Part shown: positions 9,529 through 20,921 of the stretch, piece by piece
How the letters are laid out: every line of letters starts with the position of its first letter
Position numbering within the stretch: position 1 is the stretch's first letter
NCBI GenBank assembly: GCA_018296165.2
Contig: JACKQL020000024.1
Location: 248,001-312,000 of the forward strand
Reading direction: 5' to 3'
Length of the DNA: 64,000 nt
DNA from: Termitomyces sp. T153
Taxonomy: Eukaryota > Basidiomycota > Agaricomycetes > Agaricales > Lyophyllaceae
Translations under genes and position numbers: made by a program
The notes under the pieces: generated by a model
What the model was told of the DNA's origin: nothing
The model's input: the letters and a program-made list of their open reading frames with translations, nothing else
Database searches by the model: none

Positions 9529-12500
9529 ATGAATCGATATCGTTTCTTTATATCTACCTCCGTCTGTCGCCGTCGTCCATCTATCCCAATCTATCGCAGA
9601 TCTCTCATGTCCGAGTCAGTTACTCCTCCCCAGCAGGCCCCCGTCGTCGATGCTGACGCTAAAAACCCAACGACCAAGAGCGCCGGTCCGTCCAATCCTA
9701 TCTTGTCGCTTGTAATTCACATATTCAACCAGTTCTATAGCGAAAAAGGAAGCTAAGAGATTAGAGAAAGAGGCAAAGCTTGCTGCTAAGGCTGCCAAGG
9801 CTGCACCCAACGCTGAGAAGAAGGCCAAGGCGGAGAAGGCGAAGAAGGACGATGCAGCAGACGTTCCTTTCGTGAATACTACTCCCAAGGGCGAGAAGAA
9901 GGGTGCGCTACATACGGATTCTCCATTCACTCAAATCAGCTCATTATAGACGCGTCTGTCAAGATATGTCACAGCCAATGGGGGCTGGATACAACCCCAT
10001 TGCCATTGAAGCGGCCTGGTACGATTGGTGGTCCGCACAGGGCTTCTTCAAGCCCGAATCAACAGAAAAGTATTTCCCCCTCAAAGACGGAGAGAAACGA
10101 GAGCTATTCGTTGTTCCAGCACCTCCACCAAATGTAACGGGCAGTTTGCATATCGGACACGGTCTCACGACCGCGATCCAAGATTCTTTGGTGCGCTGGT
10201 ACGTTTCGCGAGTGCCGTATCGTTCATATTCGCGTTCTGAGATGCAATCAGGAATCGTATGCTTGGGAAAGAGACTCTCTTTGCGCCTGGGTTCGATCAC
10301 GCGGGTATTTCGACACAAAGCGTGGTTGAGAAACGCCTATACAAAACATCGGGAAAGACACGACATGATCTCGGTCGCGAGAAGTTTGTGGACACTGTGA
10401 GGGAGTGGAAAGACGAGTCAGTTACCTTCTTCCCCAGTGCAAAGAACGGAAAAATTGACGATGGGTATAGGTATCAAGCGAAAATTACCAATCAGTTGCA
10501 CAGACTCGGAGGAAGTTATGACTGGGATAGAGTGGCATTCACCATGAACGAGGTGCTTGTTTTCAACTTCTTACAGTGGTAATTCCATACTCACTGAAAT
10601 CTATTCGCTCAGACCCTATCTAAAGCTGTCGTCGAGACTTTCTGTAGGCTACACGAGGAAGGTATCATCTACCGTGCAAACCGTCTTGTCAATTGGTGTG
10701 TCAAGCTGAATACCACCCTTTCCAACCTCGAGGTGTGTATGCTAGCATCCAGACATTGATGCATCTATTTACTGCGTGAATAAAGGTGGAACAAAAGCAG
10801 CTTACGGGAAGGACGTTACTCAACGTCCCTGGATATGAAATCAAGGAGAAGTTTGAGTTTGGTGTGATCACAAGTTTTGCATATCTTATCGAAGGTTCAG
10901 GTAAGCTTCTTTGTTTTGTGTTCGACTCATCTCAAGCATGAATTGCCGTTCTTCTAGATGAACGCATCGTTGTGGCTACGACACGTCCAGAGACCATGCT
11001 CGGTGATACTGCGATTGCCGTCCATCCTGATGATCCTAGATATAAGGTGCAGTATCCTAATCTAGATGTACATGTTGCTGGCACCTGACTTGGACCTTTA
11101 AGCACCTGCACGGAAAATTCGCTGTCCATCCTTTCCTTGACCGTCGCATCCCTATTGTTACCGACTCAATCATTGTTGATATGGAGTTTGGTACAGGTGC
11201 TGTCAAGATCACGCCTGCACACGATCCGAACGATTATGAAGTTGGTGTGAGGCATAATCTGGAGTTTATCAATATTTTGAACGATAACGGAACCTTCAAT
11301 GCCAATGCTGGAGAACATTTCAATGTGCGTGTTCTGTTTGAGAAGAGACCTGTCTCCTGATGAGTAGAGCAGGGTATGAAACGATTCCATGCTCGTGTAG
11401 AAGTCGTGAAGCTCCTGAAGGAGAAGGGCCTCTATATTGAGACGAAGGACAATCCCATGCAGATCCCGATCTGTAGGTGAGTAAGCACTTATATTGACAC
11501 TATGTATGAAAATTTGACCGTGGCCTTGGGGTAGTAAATCCGGCGACTTTATCGAGCCTGTCCTCAAGCCACAATGGTGGGTGAATTGCAAACCCCTCGC
11601 AGAAGAGGCGATGAAGGTAAACCAACTTGGACTCATTTATATACAACGACAAACTTAAAAAAAATTACCTCAAGCGTACACGAGCGGGCGAGTTGTTGAT
11701 CCAGCCGAAGCAGTCTGAGAATGAATGGTATAGATGGCTAGAGGGCATCCAGGATTGGTGTATCTCGCGTCAACTATGGTGGGGACACAGGTGTCCTGCC
11801 TATTTCGTCAGAATAGAAGGAATTGAACAAGATGTATGACTCACCTATGCTACTAGACGAAGCTGATTGCGTCACAGATCAACGACGGTAAAAATTGGGT
11901 TGTGGGGCGCACAATAGAAGAGGCCCTGCAGCGTGGAGAGGCGTTAGCGGCTGGACGGAAGTTCACACTAGAGCAGGATGAGGATGTACTTGATACCTGG
12001 TTTTCGTCTGGCCTATGGCCTTTCTCCATCATGGGTTGGCCCGATTATGTATGTATCGTCGAACACCACATGTTTGATTCCTTTCTGACAACCTGACTTG
12101 AATCAGACCTCTGACTTCCAAAGGTTCTATCCCGCATCACTCCTCGAGACCGGGTGGGACATTCTTTTCTTCTGGGTAGCTCGCATGGTACTTCTAGGCA
12201 TCAAGCTCACGGGGCAAATGCCATTCAAAGAGGTTTACTGCCACGCTATGATTCGCGATGCCCATGGTCGCAAGATGAGCAAGTCCCTCGGAAATGTCAT
12301 CGATCCCATCGATGTTATTCAAGGTCAAACCCTCGAGAATCTCCATGCAAAGCTTCGCGAGGGCAACTTGGACGAGAAGGAGATTATCAAAGCGACAGCT
12401 GGACAGAAGAAAGACTTCCCGAAGGGTATTCCTCAGTGTGGAACGGATGCATTACGCTTCGCACTTTGCGCATATTCCGGCGGAGGTTAGTCATTCATTC

Positions 12501-13846
12501 TTCTTTCCTTGCAGTATGCTAATTTGCTGCAGGTCGTGATATTAATCTGGAAATCCTGCGCGTGGAAGGATATCGCAAATTCTGCAACAAGATTTTCAAC
12601 GCCACGAAATTTGCCATGCTCAAGTTGGATGAATCGTTTGTACCGGAACCAACCTCAAAGGCATGGTCATCCCGTCTTCTCCTTGTTCTGTATTTCCAGC
12701 TGACAAAATCTGCAGCCTACCGGTAAAGAGAGCCTTGTGGAGAAATGGATCTTACACAAACTGAACATTGCCGCGGCGGAGATCAACACACAGCTTGAGG
12801 AGCGGAATTTCATGAATGCCACGACATCCGCCTACAACTTCTGGCTCTATGAGCTCTGTGATGTTTACATCGTAAGCCTTCCATTACTCTCTTCATTTTT
12901 CTCACTCCATGTGGTTTTGTAGGAAGCCATGAAGCCCATGACCGACGAGTCGGCGCCCGTTGAGACAAGAAAATCGGCTCAGCAAACACTATATACGTGC
13001 CTCGACTATGGTCTGAGGTTACTCCATCCTTTCATGCCTTTTGTGACGGAGGAGCTGTGGCAACGTTTGCCAAGACGGCCAAACGATTCCACGCCTTCAA
13101 TCATGGTGTCCGCCTTCCCCATACACGTTCGTAACCCTTGTTTAGTACTACGCAACTCTTATATTCATATTCTCGTCCCACAGAATAATGCCTTTGTATT
13201 TGAGGCCGCTGACAAGAGCTTTGATCTCGTGTTCTCTTGTCTCAAGACCGGCCGATCGCTGGCAGCATCATACAATCTGCAAACTGAAATTCAGTGTACG
13301 GCTCTCATAAACTTTTGCAACACAGTGCTCATGGTCCCATATAGTCTTCCTGCATATACAAAATGACGAAGAGGCCGCACTCCTCGAGTCACAGCTGCCC
13401 ACGATCGTTGCTCTTACCAAAGGATGCAAGTCTGCAAAGGTCGTTCGCGAGTTGAACGAAATTCCAGCCGGATGCGGTGGTGCTGTTGTAATACCATCGG
13501 TTGCCGTTCACACACTTGTTCGGGTATGCTTTTCCCGTCTCAAAATACACTTGATTTGTAACACTTTCTTTTCAAGGGACTCGTCGATTTGGATGTCGAG
13601 ATTGCGAGATGTGACAAGAAACTCGATCTAGCACGGATGAATTTGCAAAAGGTCGTAAAGGTGGAATCACAGCCGGACTATGCAGAGACTGTCCCCGAGA
13701 ACGTGCGTCTTGCTAACGAAGAAAAGGTTTGTGATTTTCTTCTGTCGGCTAAGGTGTGGTGTTGATTGTGTTCCCAGCGCAAAACTCTCGAAGCCGAGAT
13801 TGCAACTTTAGAGATGTCAAAGGGAATGTTCACGAAGCTAAAGTGA
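9529..13846 (+). CDS. VAS1: Valyl-tRNA synthetase, probably cytosolic plus mitochondrial
   Basis: A long gene with many short introns ends at the TGA 13844-13846. Class I signatures are intact: the HIGH box at 10149-10160 (in [20 protein letters not shown]) and KMSKS at 12272-12286 ([17 protein letters not shown]). The editing domain (CP1) is seen in pieces around 10,960-11,480. [19 protein letters not shown] near 11,750 and [16 protein letters not shown] near 11,980 are typical of ValRS. A C-terminal coiled-coil tRNA-binding arm ends in [16 protein letters not shown] lysine/alanine-rich N-terminal extension ([20 protein letters not shown]) matches eukaryotic ValRS. Two in-frame starts exist. 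The ATG at 9529 adds 26 residues rich in Arg and hydroxyl residues without acids, and the ATG at 9607 begins MSESVTPP. This is the yeast VAS1 arrangement, giving a mitochondrial and a cytosolic form from one gene. Not every exon border was fixed. Confidence 0.93.
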
Positions 13847-14283
13847 TCACCTTGAAGATAGATTGATAATGTATCTACATAGTCGATGCGAGAGTATTTC
13901 TTTTTCTTGGTTGCGAGGGCGAATTTGTTTCCGTCAATCAATGATGACACCGGCGCTGTATCTGTCATATGCAGTTAGTAACGGAATTCGGTCCTTGCTC
14001 GCTTGCGCCACAACTTGAAGCATGGCTACAATAGATTGATATTTATACCGGTCAACAATCGACGTTGCAACTGCGTCCAATGTCTTGATCTATATGAAAC
14101 ACATGTACATGCTGCGCAGTTAATTTGATCAAAAATGAAGTATACGACGGAGATAGGAATAAATACACGTTACAATGGTAAAACAGGTGTCCATCTAAGC
14201 ATTTCTACGTATGCATTTTTTTAGTACAGTCGGACGTAGGGTAGTTGTGAAATGTCCAGTGGTAAGATATAGTCTATGACGTC
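13847..14283. other. Convergent intergenic region
   Basis: The 3' flanks of VAS1 (+) and of the Ser/Thr-rich protein gene (-). The region is AT-rich in parts. No reading frame or RNA gene was recognised. Confidence 0.5.
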
Positions 14284-14956
14284 CTAATACAGCACAAGCA
14301 CCGTGCCCACCACAAATCCAAGAACGAGGGAACCTGATATGAGCGGGCCACCAACTACGCCATTCGCACCCGGGATAGCGGTCGATGATGGTGCAAAGAC
14401 AGCTTGCCAGGAGCTAAAATCCCAAATGGTGCCGGTAGCAGTAACGGTAGGCAATTGGGTAGTAGGGTTTGTAGGAATGAAGGTATCTAAAACGACAGAG
14501 GTGACTCCATTGATGATGGTGGTATACGTGAACGGTGTTGGGCCGCCCGGGCTAAAAGTTGTAGCTGTGGGCTGGCCGACTGGACCTTGTTCGCCCTGGT
14601 TTGCATCAGTGGTTACCGGGAGTGTTGATGTCGTCGTTGGGGTAGTTGCTATTACGGGGTCAGTGGTCACCACAAGGGTGGTGGTCGGTGAAGTGGTGGT
14701 CACACCCGCTCTGAGAGGGTAGGTTAGTTTTGCAAAGGAAAGAGCCATGGCTCAACGTACAAGGTGGAGGTGGTGGGGATGCCCAGAGGGTTTAGAGTGA
14801 GGACGCCAACTATGGTATTGCCGTTGCTGAGGATAGAGATCAGTAAAAGAGATAGGTCAGAGAACGTGTGGCCTACATATCGGTGGAAGTGAAGGTCTGT
14901 GCATGGGCGAGGACGGCGAGGACAGCGAGAACAGCGACAATGAGTAGATGGCTCAT
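14284..14956 (-). CDS. Small secreted Ser/Thr-rich, probably GPI-anchored protein (190 aa)
   Basis: Exons 14956-14877, 14826-14761 and 14710-14284 join in phase (573 nt). The protein starts with a signal peptide (MSHLLIVAVLAVLAVLAHAQ). A short domain follows (GNTIVGVLTLNPLGIPTTST), then a long Thr/Pro/Ser stretch suited to O-mannosylation (TTSPTTTLVVTTDPVIATTP). The C-terminal end is a small-residue omega-like site followed by a hydrophobic tail (GGPLISGSLVLGFVVGTVLV). This layout is that of fungal GPI-anchored cell-wall or plasma-membrane proteins. No catalytic domain or CFEM-type cysteine pattern is present, so the function is unknown. It is divergent from the IF3-like gene with 69 bases between starts. 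Confidence 0.75.
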
Positions 14957-15025
14957 GGCAAGGACGTGTGGGAAGATCATAATTATTGCAATCAAAAATG
15001 TGACATTTCTGGAAAATTGGCAGCC
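14957..15025. promoter_or_regulatory. 69-bp divergent promoter
   Basis: 69 bases lie between the ATG of the secreted protein (minus, 14956) and the ATG of the IF3-like gene (plus, 15026). An AT-rich stretch (ATCATAATTATTGCAATC) in the middle may serve as the nucleosome-free core. Confidence 0.45.
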
Positions 15026-16129
15026 ATGCATCGCTTCCGGCTTGCCCTGCGTCAAACTCAGACTCGTTCGTTTGCCTCGCAGCCTGCACCAAGCAATGCG
15101 CCGTCTTCAAAACAAAAATTCGACCTAAAAGCCTTTCTGGCCGCAAAACAAAAGTCTCAAGCAGAAAAGGCTGCAAAACGGAAAGCGCCCCTTCGTGATG
15201 CTGCCATCCCCCACCGCTTCGTCCGTCTTGTCGAATCAGACACTGGCAAACTTACCACTCCCCAGCCACTTGCGTCCATACTTGCCACAATCAACTCGCG
15301 CTCACACTACCTGGAACTCGTGGCTGACAAGCCTGAGCCAGTCGTCAAAATTTTCGACCGCTATCTCGAAGTTACACGCGCCGCCGAAGCAGCACACAAA
15401 GCACGCCAGGTCGCACGTAAAAATGTGCACAAGGAGGTTCAGCTGAGCTGGGAATCGGCCCCTGCAGACCTTGCTCATAAGGTCAACAAGGTCCGCGAGG
15501 ATCTCTTACGTGGAGCCCGCGTCGATCTCGTCTTTGCGCGCAAGTCAGGGCAGTCCAAACTCGACCCCGCCGCGATGGAACAACGCGCCTCGGAGGCTAT
15601 CGAAGGCTTGCTAGACGTGTCTAAGGAATGGAAGGAACGCGAGGTACGCCCTGCTCGGGGTCTCCTCGCCGTATTTCTCGAGGGAACTGGAACTGCAGAA
15701 CCTGCAGTTGATACCTCCGATACCACCAACTCTCAACCCGAGCCATCTTCTGGCAAGAAGTTCGCTCTATTTTCGGATACCACATTCACAGACCAGGAGC
15801 ATTTGATACGCAGGATGCGTAAAGAACTTGCCAAGGGCAGCCGTGTCGAGCTTGTACTTTCAGCCAAGAAGACTGGCCCATCAACAACAGGCCTGGAAGA
15901 CGAGACGCTGTCTGTGAATGAACTACAAGTACGCGCAGGGAAACTCATAAAGATACTCAAGGGCGAGGCGAAGGAGTGGAGAAAAAGAGAGTACAAGCCC
16001 ATGTCAGCAAAATTGTTCGTCTTTCTGGAGAAGGAAGGCGGGCCCGCGAAAGGAAAAGTTGTAGTGCACAGGGGCCCAAAACCCAAAAAGATAAAACCAA
16101 GCGACATTCCGGACTTAACTCTGGACTAG
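15026..16129 (+). CDS. Mitochondrial translation initiation factor IF3-like (367 aa)
   Basis: Intronless, 368 codons, with a good start context (GCAGCCATGC). The N-terminus (MHRFRLALRQTQTRSFASQP) is a clear mitochondrial presequence with a likely cleavage site near Arg/Ser-Phe-Ala. Residues about 60-125 correspond to the IF3 N domain (IPHRFVRLVESDTGKLTTPQ) and linker. Residues 136-219 are an IF3 C-like domain: KEVQLSWESAPADLAHKVNK, GARVDLVFARKSG, KEWKEREVRP and a closing VFLE. Residues 244-335 repeat the same pattern: LIRRMRKELAKGSRVELVLS, KEWRKREYKP and VFLE. IF3 binds the small mitoribosomal subunit and controls start-codon and initiator tRNA selection. The two C-type domains in tandem are unusual (see findings). 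Confidence 0.78.
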   Translation: MHRFRLALRQTQTRSFASQPAPSNAPSSKQKFDLKAFLAAKQKSQAEKAAKRKAPLRDAAIPHRFVRLVESDTGKLTTPQPLASILATINSRSHYLELVADKPEPVVKIFDRYLEVTRAAEAAHKARQVARKNVHKEVQLSWESAPADLAHKVNKVREDLLRGARVDLVFARKSGQSKLDPAAMEQRASEAIEGLLDVSKEWKEREVRPARGLLAVFLEGTGTAEPAVDTSDTTNSQPEPSSGKKFALFSDTTFTDQEHLIRRMRKELAKGSRVELVLSAKKTGPSTTGLEDETLSVNELQVRAGKLIKILKGEAKEWRKREYKPMSAKLFVFLEKEGGPAKGKVVVHRGPKPKKIKPSDIPDLTLD

Positions 16130-16213
16130 ACTAGCATGGGCTAATAATAAATCATTGTTATTTGTTACACGCCTAATACATGCTGTTTTTTTGCTATTTC
16201 TTCACTGTTGCGC
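16130..16213. other. Convergent 3' flanks of the IF3-like and FBA1 genes
   Basis: 84 bases separate the two stop codons. The AT-rich TAATAATAAATCATTG is a plausible polyadenylation region for the plus-strand gene. Confidence 0.45.
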
Positions 16214-17717
16214 TCAAAGGCGGGCTGTGAGACGACTCAACCAGTCAGTGAAAGTAGTGTGCGAAAAAATGACATGACGCACCGACGTTGCCGAGATCCT
16301 TGCACGCTTCTTTGGCACGCTCAACAAGCGTCTTCTCACCCTCACGCACCCAGACACGAGGATCATAGTACTGCGCAAGTTACGGGAAGTCAACGGCTAT
16401 CCGACGGAACCAAAGATCACACACACCTTCTTGTTGGGCTTGTCGGCTCCCTCAGGGTTACCAACCTGCTGCAGCAGGTAATCCTTCTTGTTTAGGATGA
16501 AGTCACGGATACCACAGAGATACGCAAACTGGGTATCGGTATCGACGTTCATTTTGACCACGCCGTGGCTGACAGCAGTGGCAATCTCCTCCTTGGTGGA
16601 GCCAGATCCACCGTGGAACACGAGGAACCTGGAAAGAAAACTCTATCACCATGCTCCCCACGATTTGACATCGGTACTCACAGCGGCTTCTCTTGCTTGC
16701 CGCCGAGCTTCTGGCTGGTGAAGGCCTGGTGTTTTCCGAGAAGTTCGGGCTGAAGCCTGACATTTCCAGGCTTGTAAACACCGTGAACGTTACCGAAGGC
16801 AGCGGCAATACTGAAGTTGGGGCTGATGGCGCTCAGCGCAGCATGGACATCGTAGACATCCTCAGGTTGCGTGTAGAGGGCGGCATTATCAACACCAGTA
16901 TTGTCAACACCATCTTCCTCACCACCGGTGATACCAATCTCCATCTCGAGCCAGAGACCAAGAGGCGCCATGCGCTTGAAGTACTTCACGCAAGTGGCAA
17001 TGTTCGCCTCCTTGGACTCTTCCGAGAGATCAAGCATGTGAGAAGAGAAAAGAGGTTCTCCATGCTGCTTGAAATACGCCTCGTCGGCCTCGAGCATGCC
17101 ATCGAACCATGGAAGGAGTTTGTGCGCACAGTGGTCGCTGTGGAGGACGACGGGGACACCATATGCCTTGGCGGCGATGCGGATGTGATGGGCGGCGGCA
17201 ATGGCACCGGCGATGGAAGCTTGTTGCTTGTCATTGGCAACCCCTTTGCCGACAAAGTAGGCGGAGCCTCCTTGAGAGACCTGGAGGATGATCGGCGACT
17301 TGATATCCCTGAAGCTGAGTTGAAGAACGTCACAATAGGAGCACCTCACATCACGCACCTGGCAGCCTCGAGGACAGCATTTGCTGTTGAGGAAGAAGTG
17401 ACATTCTATTACGAGTATAAGTCGATCCGACGCAAATTCCGAAACCAAGTCACTTACGATGGCCTATAAGAAAAACTTGAGATAGACCGTTGTCCGGAAA
17501 CAATTGGAGACTTACTGGGATGGCAAACTTCACAGAAAAACGTCAGCCTCAACGCGATCTCAAAACGAAATACCAACATACGTTATTCTCCTTCGCGAAC
17601 TCGAAGAGCTTCCTCACGTTATCGCCGGTAAGCACACCAGTCTTTAACCATAATCAGCTTCCATTACATCAATATGATCTAACATCGACATACTGGGACA
17701 ATATCAAAGACACCCAT
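16214..17717 (-). CDS. FBA1: Class II fructose-bisphosphate aldolase (358 aa)
   Basis: Nine exons splice in phase: 17717-17694, 17641-17582, 17527-17516 (12 nt), 17463-17458 (6 nt), 17405-17359, 17308-16682, 16628-16427, 16370-16283 and 16224-16214. The total of 1,077 nt matches the usual fungal length of about 360 residues. The chain runs MGVFDIVPTGVLTGDN, FAIPAINVTSSSTANAVLEA, then the zinc/active-site segments VVLHSDHCAHKLLPW, FGNVHGVYKPGNVRL and LVFHGGSGSTKEEI. These are the class II (metal-dependent) aldolase signatures. The enzyme cleaves fructose 1,6-bisphosphate to dihydroxyacetone phosphate and glyceraldehyde 3-phosphate in cytosolic glycolysis. The last 11-nt exon is the least certain. 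If the final intron is retained, the protein ends about 10 residues later at the stop codon at 16245-16247. Codon choice is strongly C-ending, as in highly expressed fungal genes. Confidence 0.93.
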
Positions 17718-18665
17718 GTTTAAGCGTTGAGAGAAATTCGAAGACGTGGTGGTTATCAGACAATCCAAGTCCAAGATTTTATCACATCTCCCCAGATTAC
17801 ATCACTGTCACGTTGTCACGTTCGCGTCTCTAGCGACCTTCCGACCGCGTCCGACATAGTAGGGTTCACCGGAACGAAATCATATGCTATTTATACCCCT
17901 AGCAGCCTTCATCGATTTCATACCCTGACTTTGTGGTCTATCAATTGTCTTGAGGCGCAGTGCAAAATTCATCTCCGTCAACATATATGCGCCACACCAA
18001 TTATCATCTATCCGCGAACTCGTAAATATCGTGTTCTAATCGAGATCATCACCGGTATAACTCATCACCGTCTCTGGTTCATATCACCCGGAGAGCAAGG
18101 AGACCATATATTGAGAACGACCCACAAAAATGTCCTTTATATTGCCTACATTAGAGCATTTACCGCCAAAAACGAACATCAAGAGGGTTACTCAGGCATC
18201 AAAGAAAAAGTACAACAGCGGGGTCCAAACTACATATCCACAAAAACCAAGTAACCAACTAATAACCAGGTGACCATATGGTATGTGGGATTCAAAGGGA
18301 GAATTTTATGCATGCGCATGCGTACGCGTGAGATAGTGGGTGAATGGGTAGGTAAAAGTCTTGAAGGCCAACAGAAAAACGGATGGATGAAACTCAAGAG
18401 GGCGAAAGGGGTGGGGGGTGATTAGCAATGGTATCCGGTGAGTAACAGTTGACCATGGAAAGCAACTTGGATTCAACTGGGAGTTGGGTGGGTGAGGGGT
18501 GAGGAGGGGTTTTTTGTATGAACAAAAAATGGACCATAATGTATATGCAATGAATGAAAAAAATGAAATGAAGAGGTGTTGGTTCAACGCACATTATGTG
18601 AGTGGAAGCAAACAAAACGAGCACCAAACCCAACAGCGACAGCGATAGACCGTACAGCAGCTGAT
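17718..18665. other. FBA1 promoter region and 3' flank of the DUF2433 gene
   Basis: About 950 bases without a convincing gene. An open frame of 175 codons on the plus strand (17,727-18,254) has no recognisable domain and starts right at the FBA1 promoter. The region is the longest intergenic space in the gene block, which fits a strong glycolytic promoter. Around 18,300-18,660 the plus strand has G-rich runs (GGGGTGGGGGG-like) that could be the 3' end of the upstream minus-strand gene. Confidence 0.5.
17888..17895 (-). promoter_or_regulatory. TATA box of FBA1
   Basis: On the minus strand the sequence reads GGGGTATAAATAGCATATG, a perfect TATAAATA core about 171-178 bases upstream of the FBA1 start codon. 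This is the only consensus TATA found near a start codon in the gene block and suits a highly expressed gene. Confidence 0.55.
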
Positions 18666-20921
18666 TTACGTCTCTGCAGCTGAAGGGGCAGGAGCCGGAG
18701 CTGGAGTCGGAGCTGGAGCCTGCGTCGCAGTCACCGCATCTCCCGGGCTGCCCCCATTCCCACCTTTAAGCCCTCCTCGAGTCAATCCTGCCGCCGCGAA
18801 CCCTCTCGCTGCATATGAACCTCCACCCCTACCTCTTCCCCTCATCGTTCCACGCCCTGCACCCTCTCTCGTCTCCTTATCCGTCGCCTGCATGACTTGA
18901 GGGACAATATCATTAAGTTTCTATACATTATCAGCATCACGACAAGCGCTGTAAAGACAGAACCAACGCACCTCAGCATGTTTTTCAAGCCCTGTCCTCA
19001 TCGACTCCTCATCCTCAAAGTCCACATACGCAATCTTAGCACGATGTGCAAAATTCGGGTTCGCCGCTGGCCAATGGATCTTCATAATCTACGCCACTAT
19101 CACACTTGTCCACACGCGCATGTGAATAACAACTCACCTTACTCCCCACCTCGCCAAAAAAGAGCTTCACTTCCGCATCTGTTGTATTGAACCCATTTGG
19201 CATGCGCATAAAGATTGTCCACGGGTGTCTCGGCGGCTTGCCCGTCTTGGGCGTGCGCACGCCCGAGCTTCCTGTCTCCGTCACGGGCGACTTGGGTCCT
19301 GCATCCGACGACACAGTCACACCTGAGCCGCTCTCGGGTAACACAGGGGTAGTCGTACTCTGTGGCGTACCACTCTCCTTCTCATCTTTCTTATCCTTGT
19401 CATCCTTCTTCTCCTTGTCCTTCTCAGCCCTCTCTCGCTCTTTCCTCTCCTTCTTTTCCTTCTTCTTGGCCTTTTCACGCTCCGCCTTTTCAGCTGTCGC
19501 ATTTGGGTTCGTACCATTTATTTTGGCCGTGGGACTGCCTTTATCTATAGTAGCCGAAGCGGGGGGAGGCGGGCTTTGTACCGCAACAACAGCGACCACA
19601 GACACAGGGGTGGGCACCGTTGTCGGGGCTTGGCTGATATTGGACGGGGGAAGCGTGGCATTGGGTTGGCTGGGCGTCTGGGCTGTGGTTGCGCTGCGTC
19701 TGTATGCAAAGTTAAAGCCTAAATGACCTTCAATAAAGTATGTTTAGACAAGACTAACGGACGCACCCTGGCTTTTGAGATCGGCACTGATCCTACCCTC
19801 CTTGATATCCAGTACAAGTGACCCATACGCGGCATCGCAAAGATTCCAATTCCAGCAGTTCTTCCATGCAGGCTCCTCATTCGCCGACGGAGACGGCACC
19901 GGGGGAACTCGCTCAATGACACTCAAAGCCTTGTCCATGAGGACCTTTTGGTGGTCATCCATAACAGCCTCAACCTGAGGTCTGACCGACTCCCAAACTC
20001 TATCAAATCCCTGCTTGCCAGCTATGATCTTGCGACGGAAACCTTCATAGTCACCCTGTACACTAAACTCATTGTATGACGTTGCGTAACGGAAGTGAAG
20101 GCCGGCAGAAATTGTAATGTCTGCTTTGAGGACTAGTGCAAGTTGAGCAATGATACCCTCACGACCAGGGCAAGCGTGTGTAACAAGTACACGTGTCTCT
20201 GTGTTATCATAGACGCGTTGTGCGGTGTCTACGAGTTCGCCAATCTGTAAGGCAGTGGTCCACATGGTGCCCTGACCGCCAGCAATGGTAGCGTGGCCAT
20301 CACCATTGTCAAACATTTTGTGGGGAACGAGAGCGCCGCCAAGACCAAGAAGACGAAGCTTGACACCGCCAAGTTCGATACAACGGGTCGTGGCTTCATC
20401 AAGGACGTGAAGGTTGTCAATCGCGAAGGTGCCCTGGCGGAACTTCTCAAGAATGCGTACATCCTCACATGCACCCCAGACAGTGTATACCGGGACATGA
20501 AGCTTGACTTGGCCAGAAAGAAGAAGAGGAAACTCGGAGAGCAAGGAGATGTTAACGACACTACGGATAGCATCTATTGACTGGGCATTGAGATCTTCTC
20601 GCTGGGCTGATGGGATGAAGGGAGTGTAGGATGCGAGGTGGCGAAGGGTGCGGTCGTTTATACCATTTGGCTCGAGGCTGCTGGCATCTGTGGGGTGTGA
20701 GAGGTGATGAAAAATCAGTCAGAACACGTACCAAAGAAGCCAAAGTCGCCTGTGTGGATAATGGCGACTGCGTTGTGCTCGCGGGCAAAGTCGTTGAGGA
20801 CGGAGAGATGGCCACGAATGTCGGCGATGCAGAGGACGCGGCCGTGGTGGGTGTCGAGGACGGCGGTCTGGGTGTTGACCTGGCGAGGAAGCGGAGAACG
20901 GGTGGGCGGGCGTGAGGCCAT
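18666..20921 (-). CDS. DUF2433/metallophosphoesterase-like protein with RRM-like and RG-rich C-terminus (687 aa)
   Basis: Five exons close in phase: 20921-20732, 20687-19767, 19718-19138, 19088-18972 and 18920-18666. Residues about 25-330 resemble a calcineurin-like phosphoesterase of the fungal DUF2433 type. Motifs include VLCIADIRGHLSVLNDFA (motif I, D and H), IIHTGDFGFF (GD motif), VYTVWGACEDVRI (the usual N-H/E region) and VLVTHACPGREG (histidine motif). A lysine/glutamate-rich low-complexity helix follows (KAEREKAKKKEKKERKERER). Next is an RRM-like segment (HPWTIFMRMPNGFNTTDAEV, then AHRAKIAYVDFEDEESM). The end is an RG-rich tail (GRGTMRGRGRGGGSYAARG) with a proline/alanine end. The combination suggests a nuclear or RNP-bound protein. 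Whether the metal site is catalytic is uncertain because the classical GNH triplet is not obvious. Confidence 0.75.

Noticed and set aside
14303..14722. 139-codon plus-strand frame rich in Val and Gly
   Set aside because: Antisense of the Thr/Pro-rich repeat of the GPI-type protein.
16693..17469. 258-codon open frame on the plus strand
   Set aside because: Antisense shadow of the strongly codon-biased aldolase gene.
17727..18254. 175-codon open frame on the plus strand
   Set aside because: No recognisable domain; lies over the FBA1 promoter with its TATA box on the other strand.
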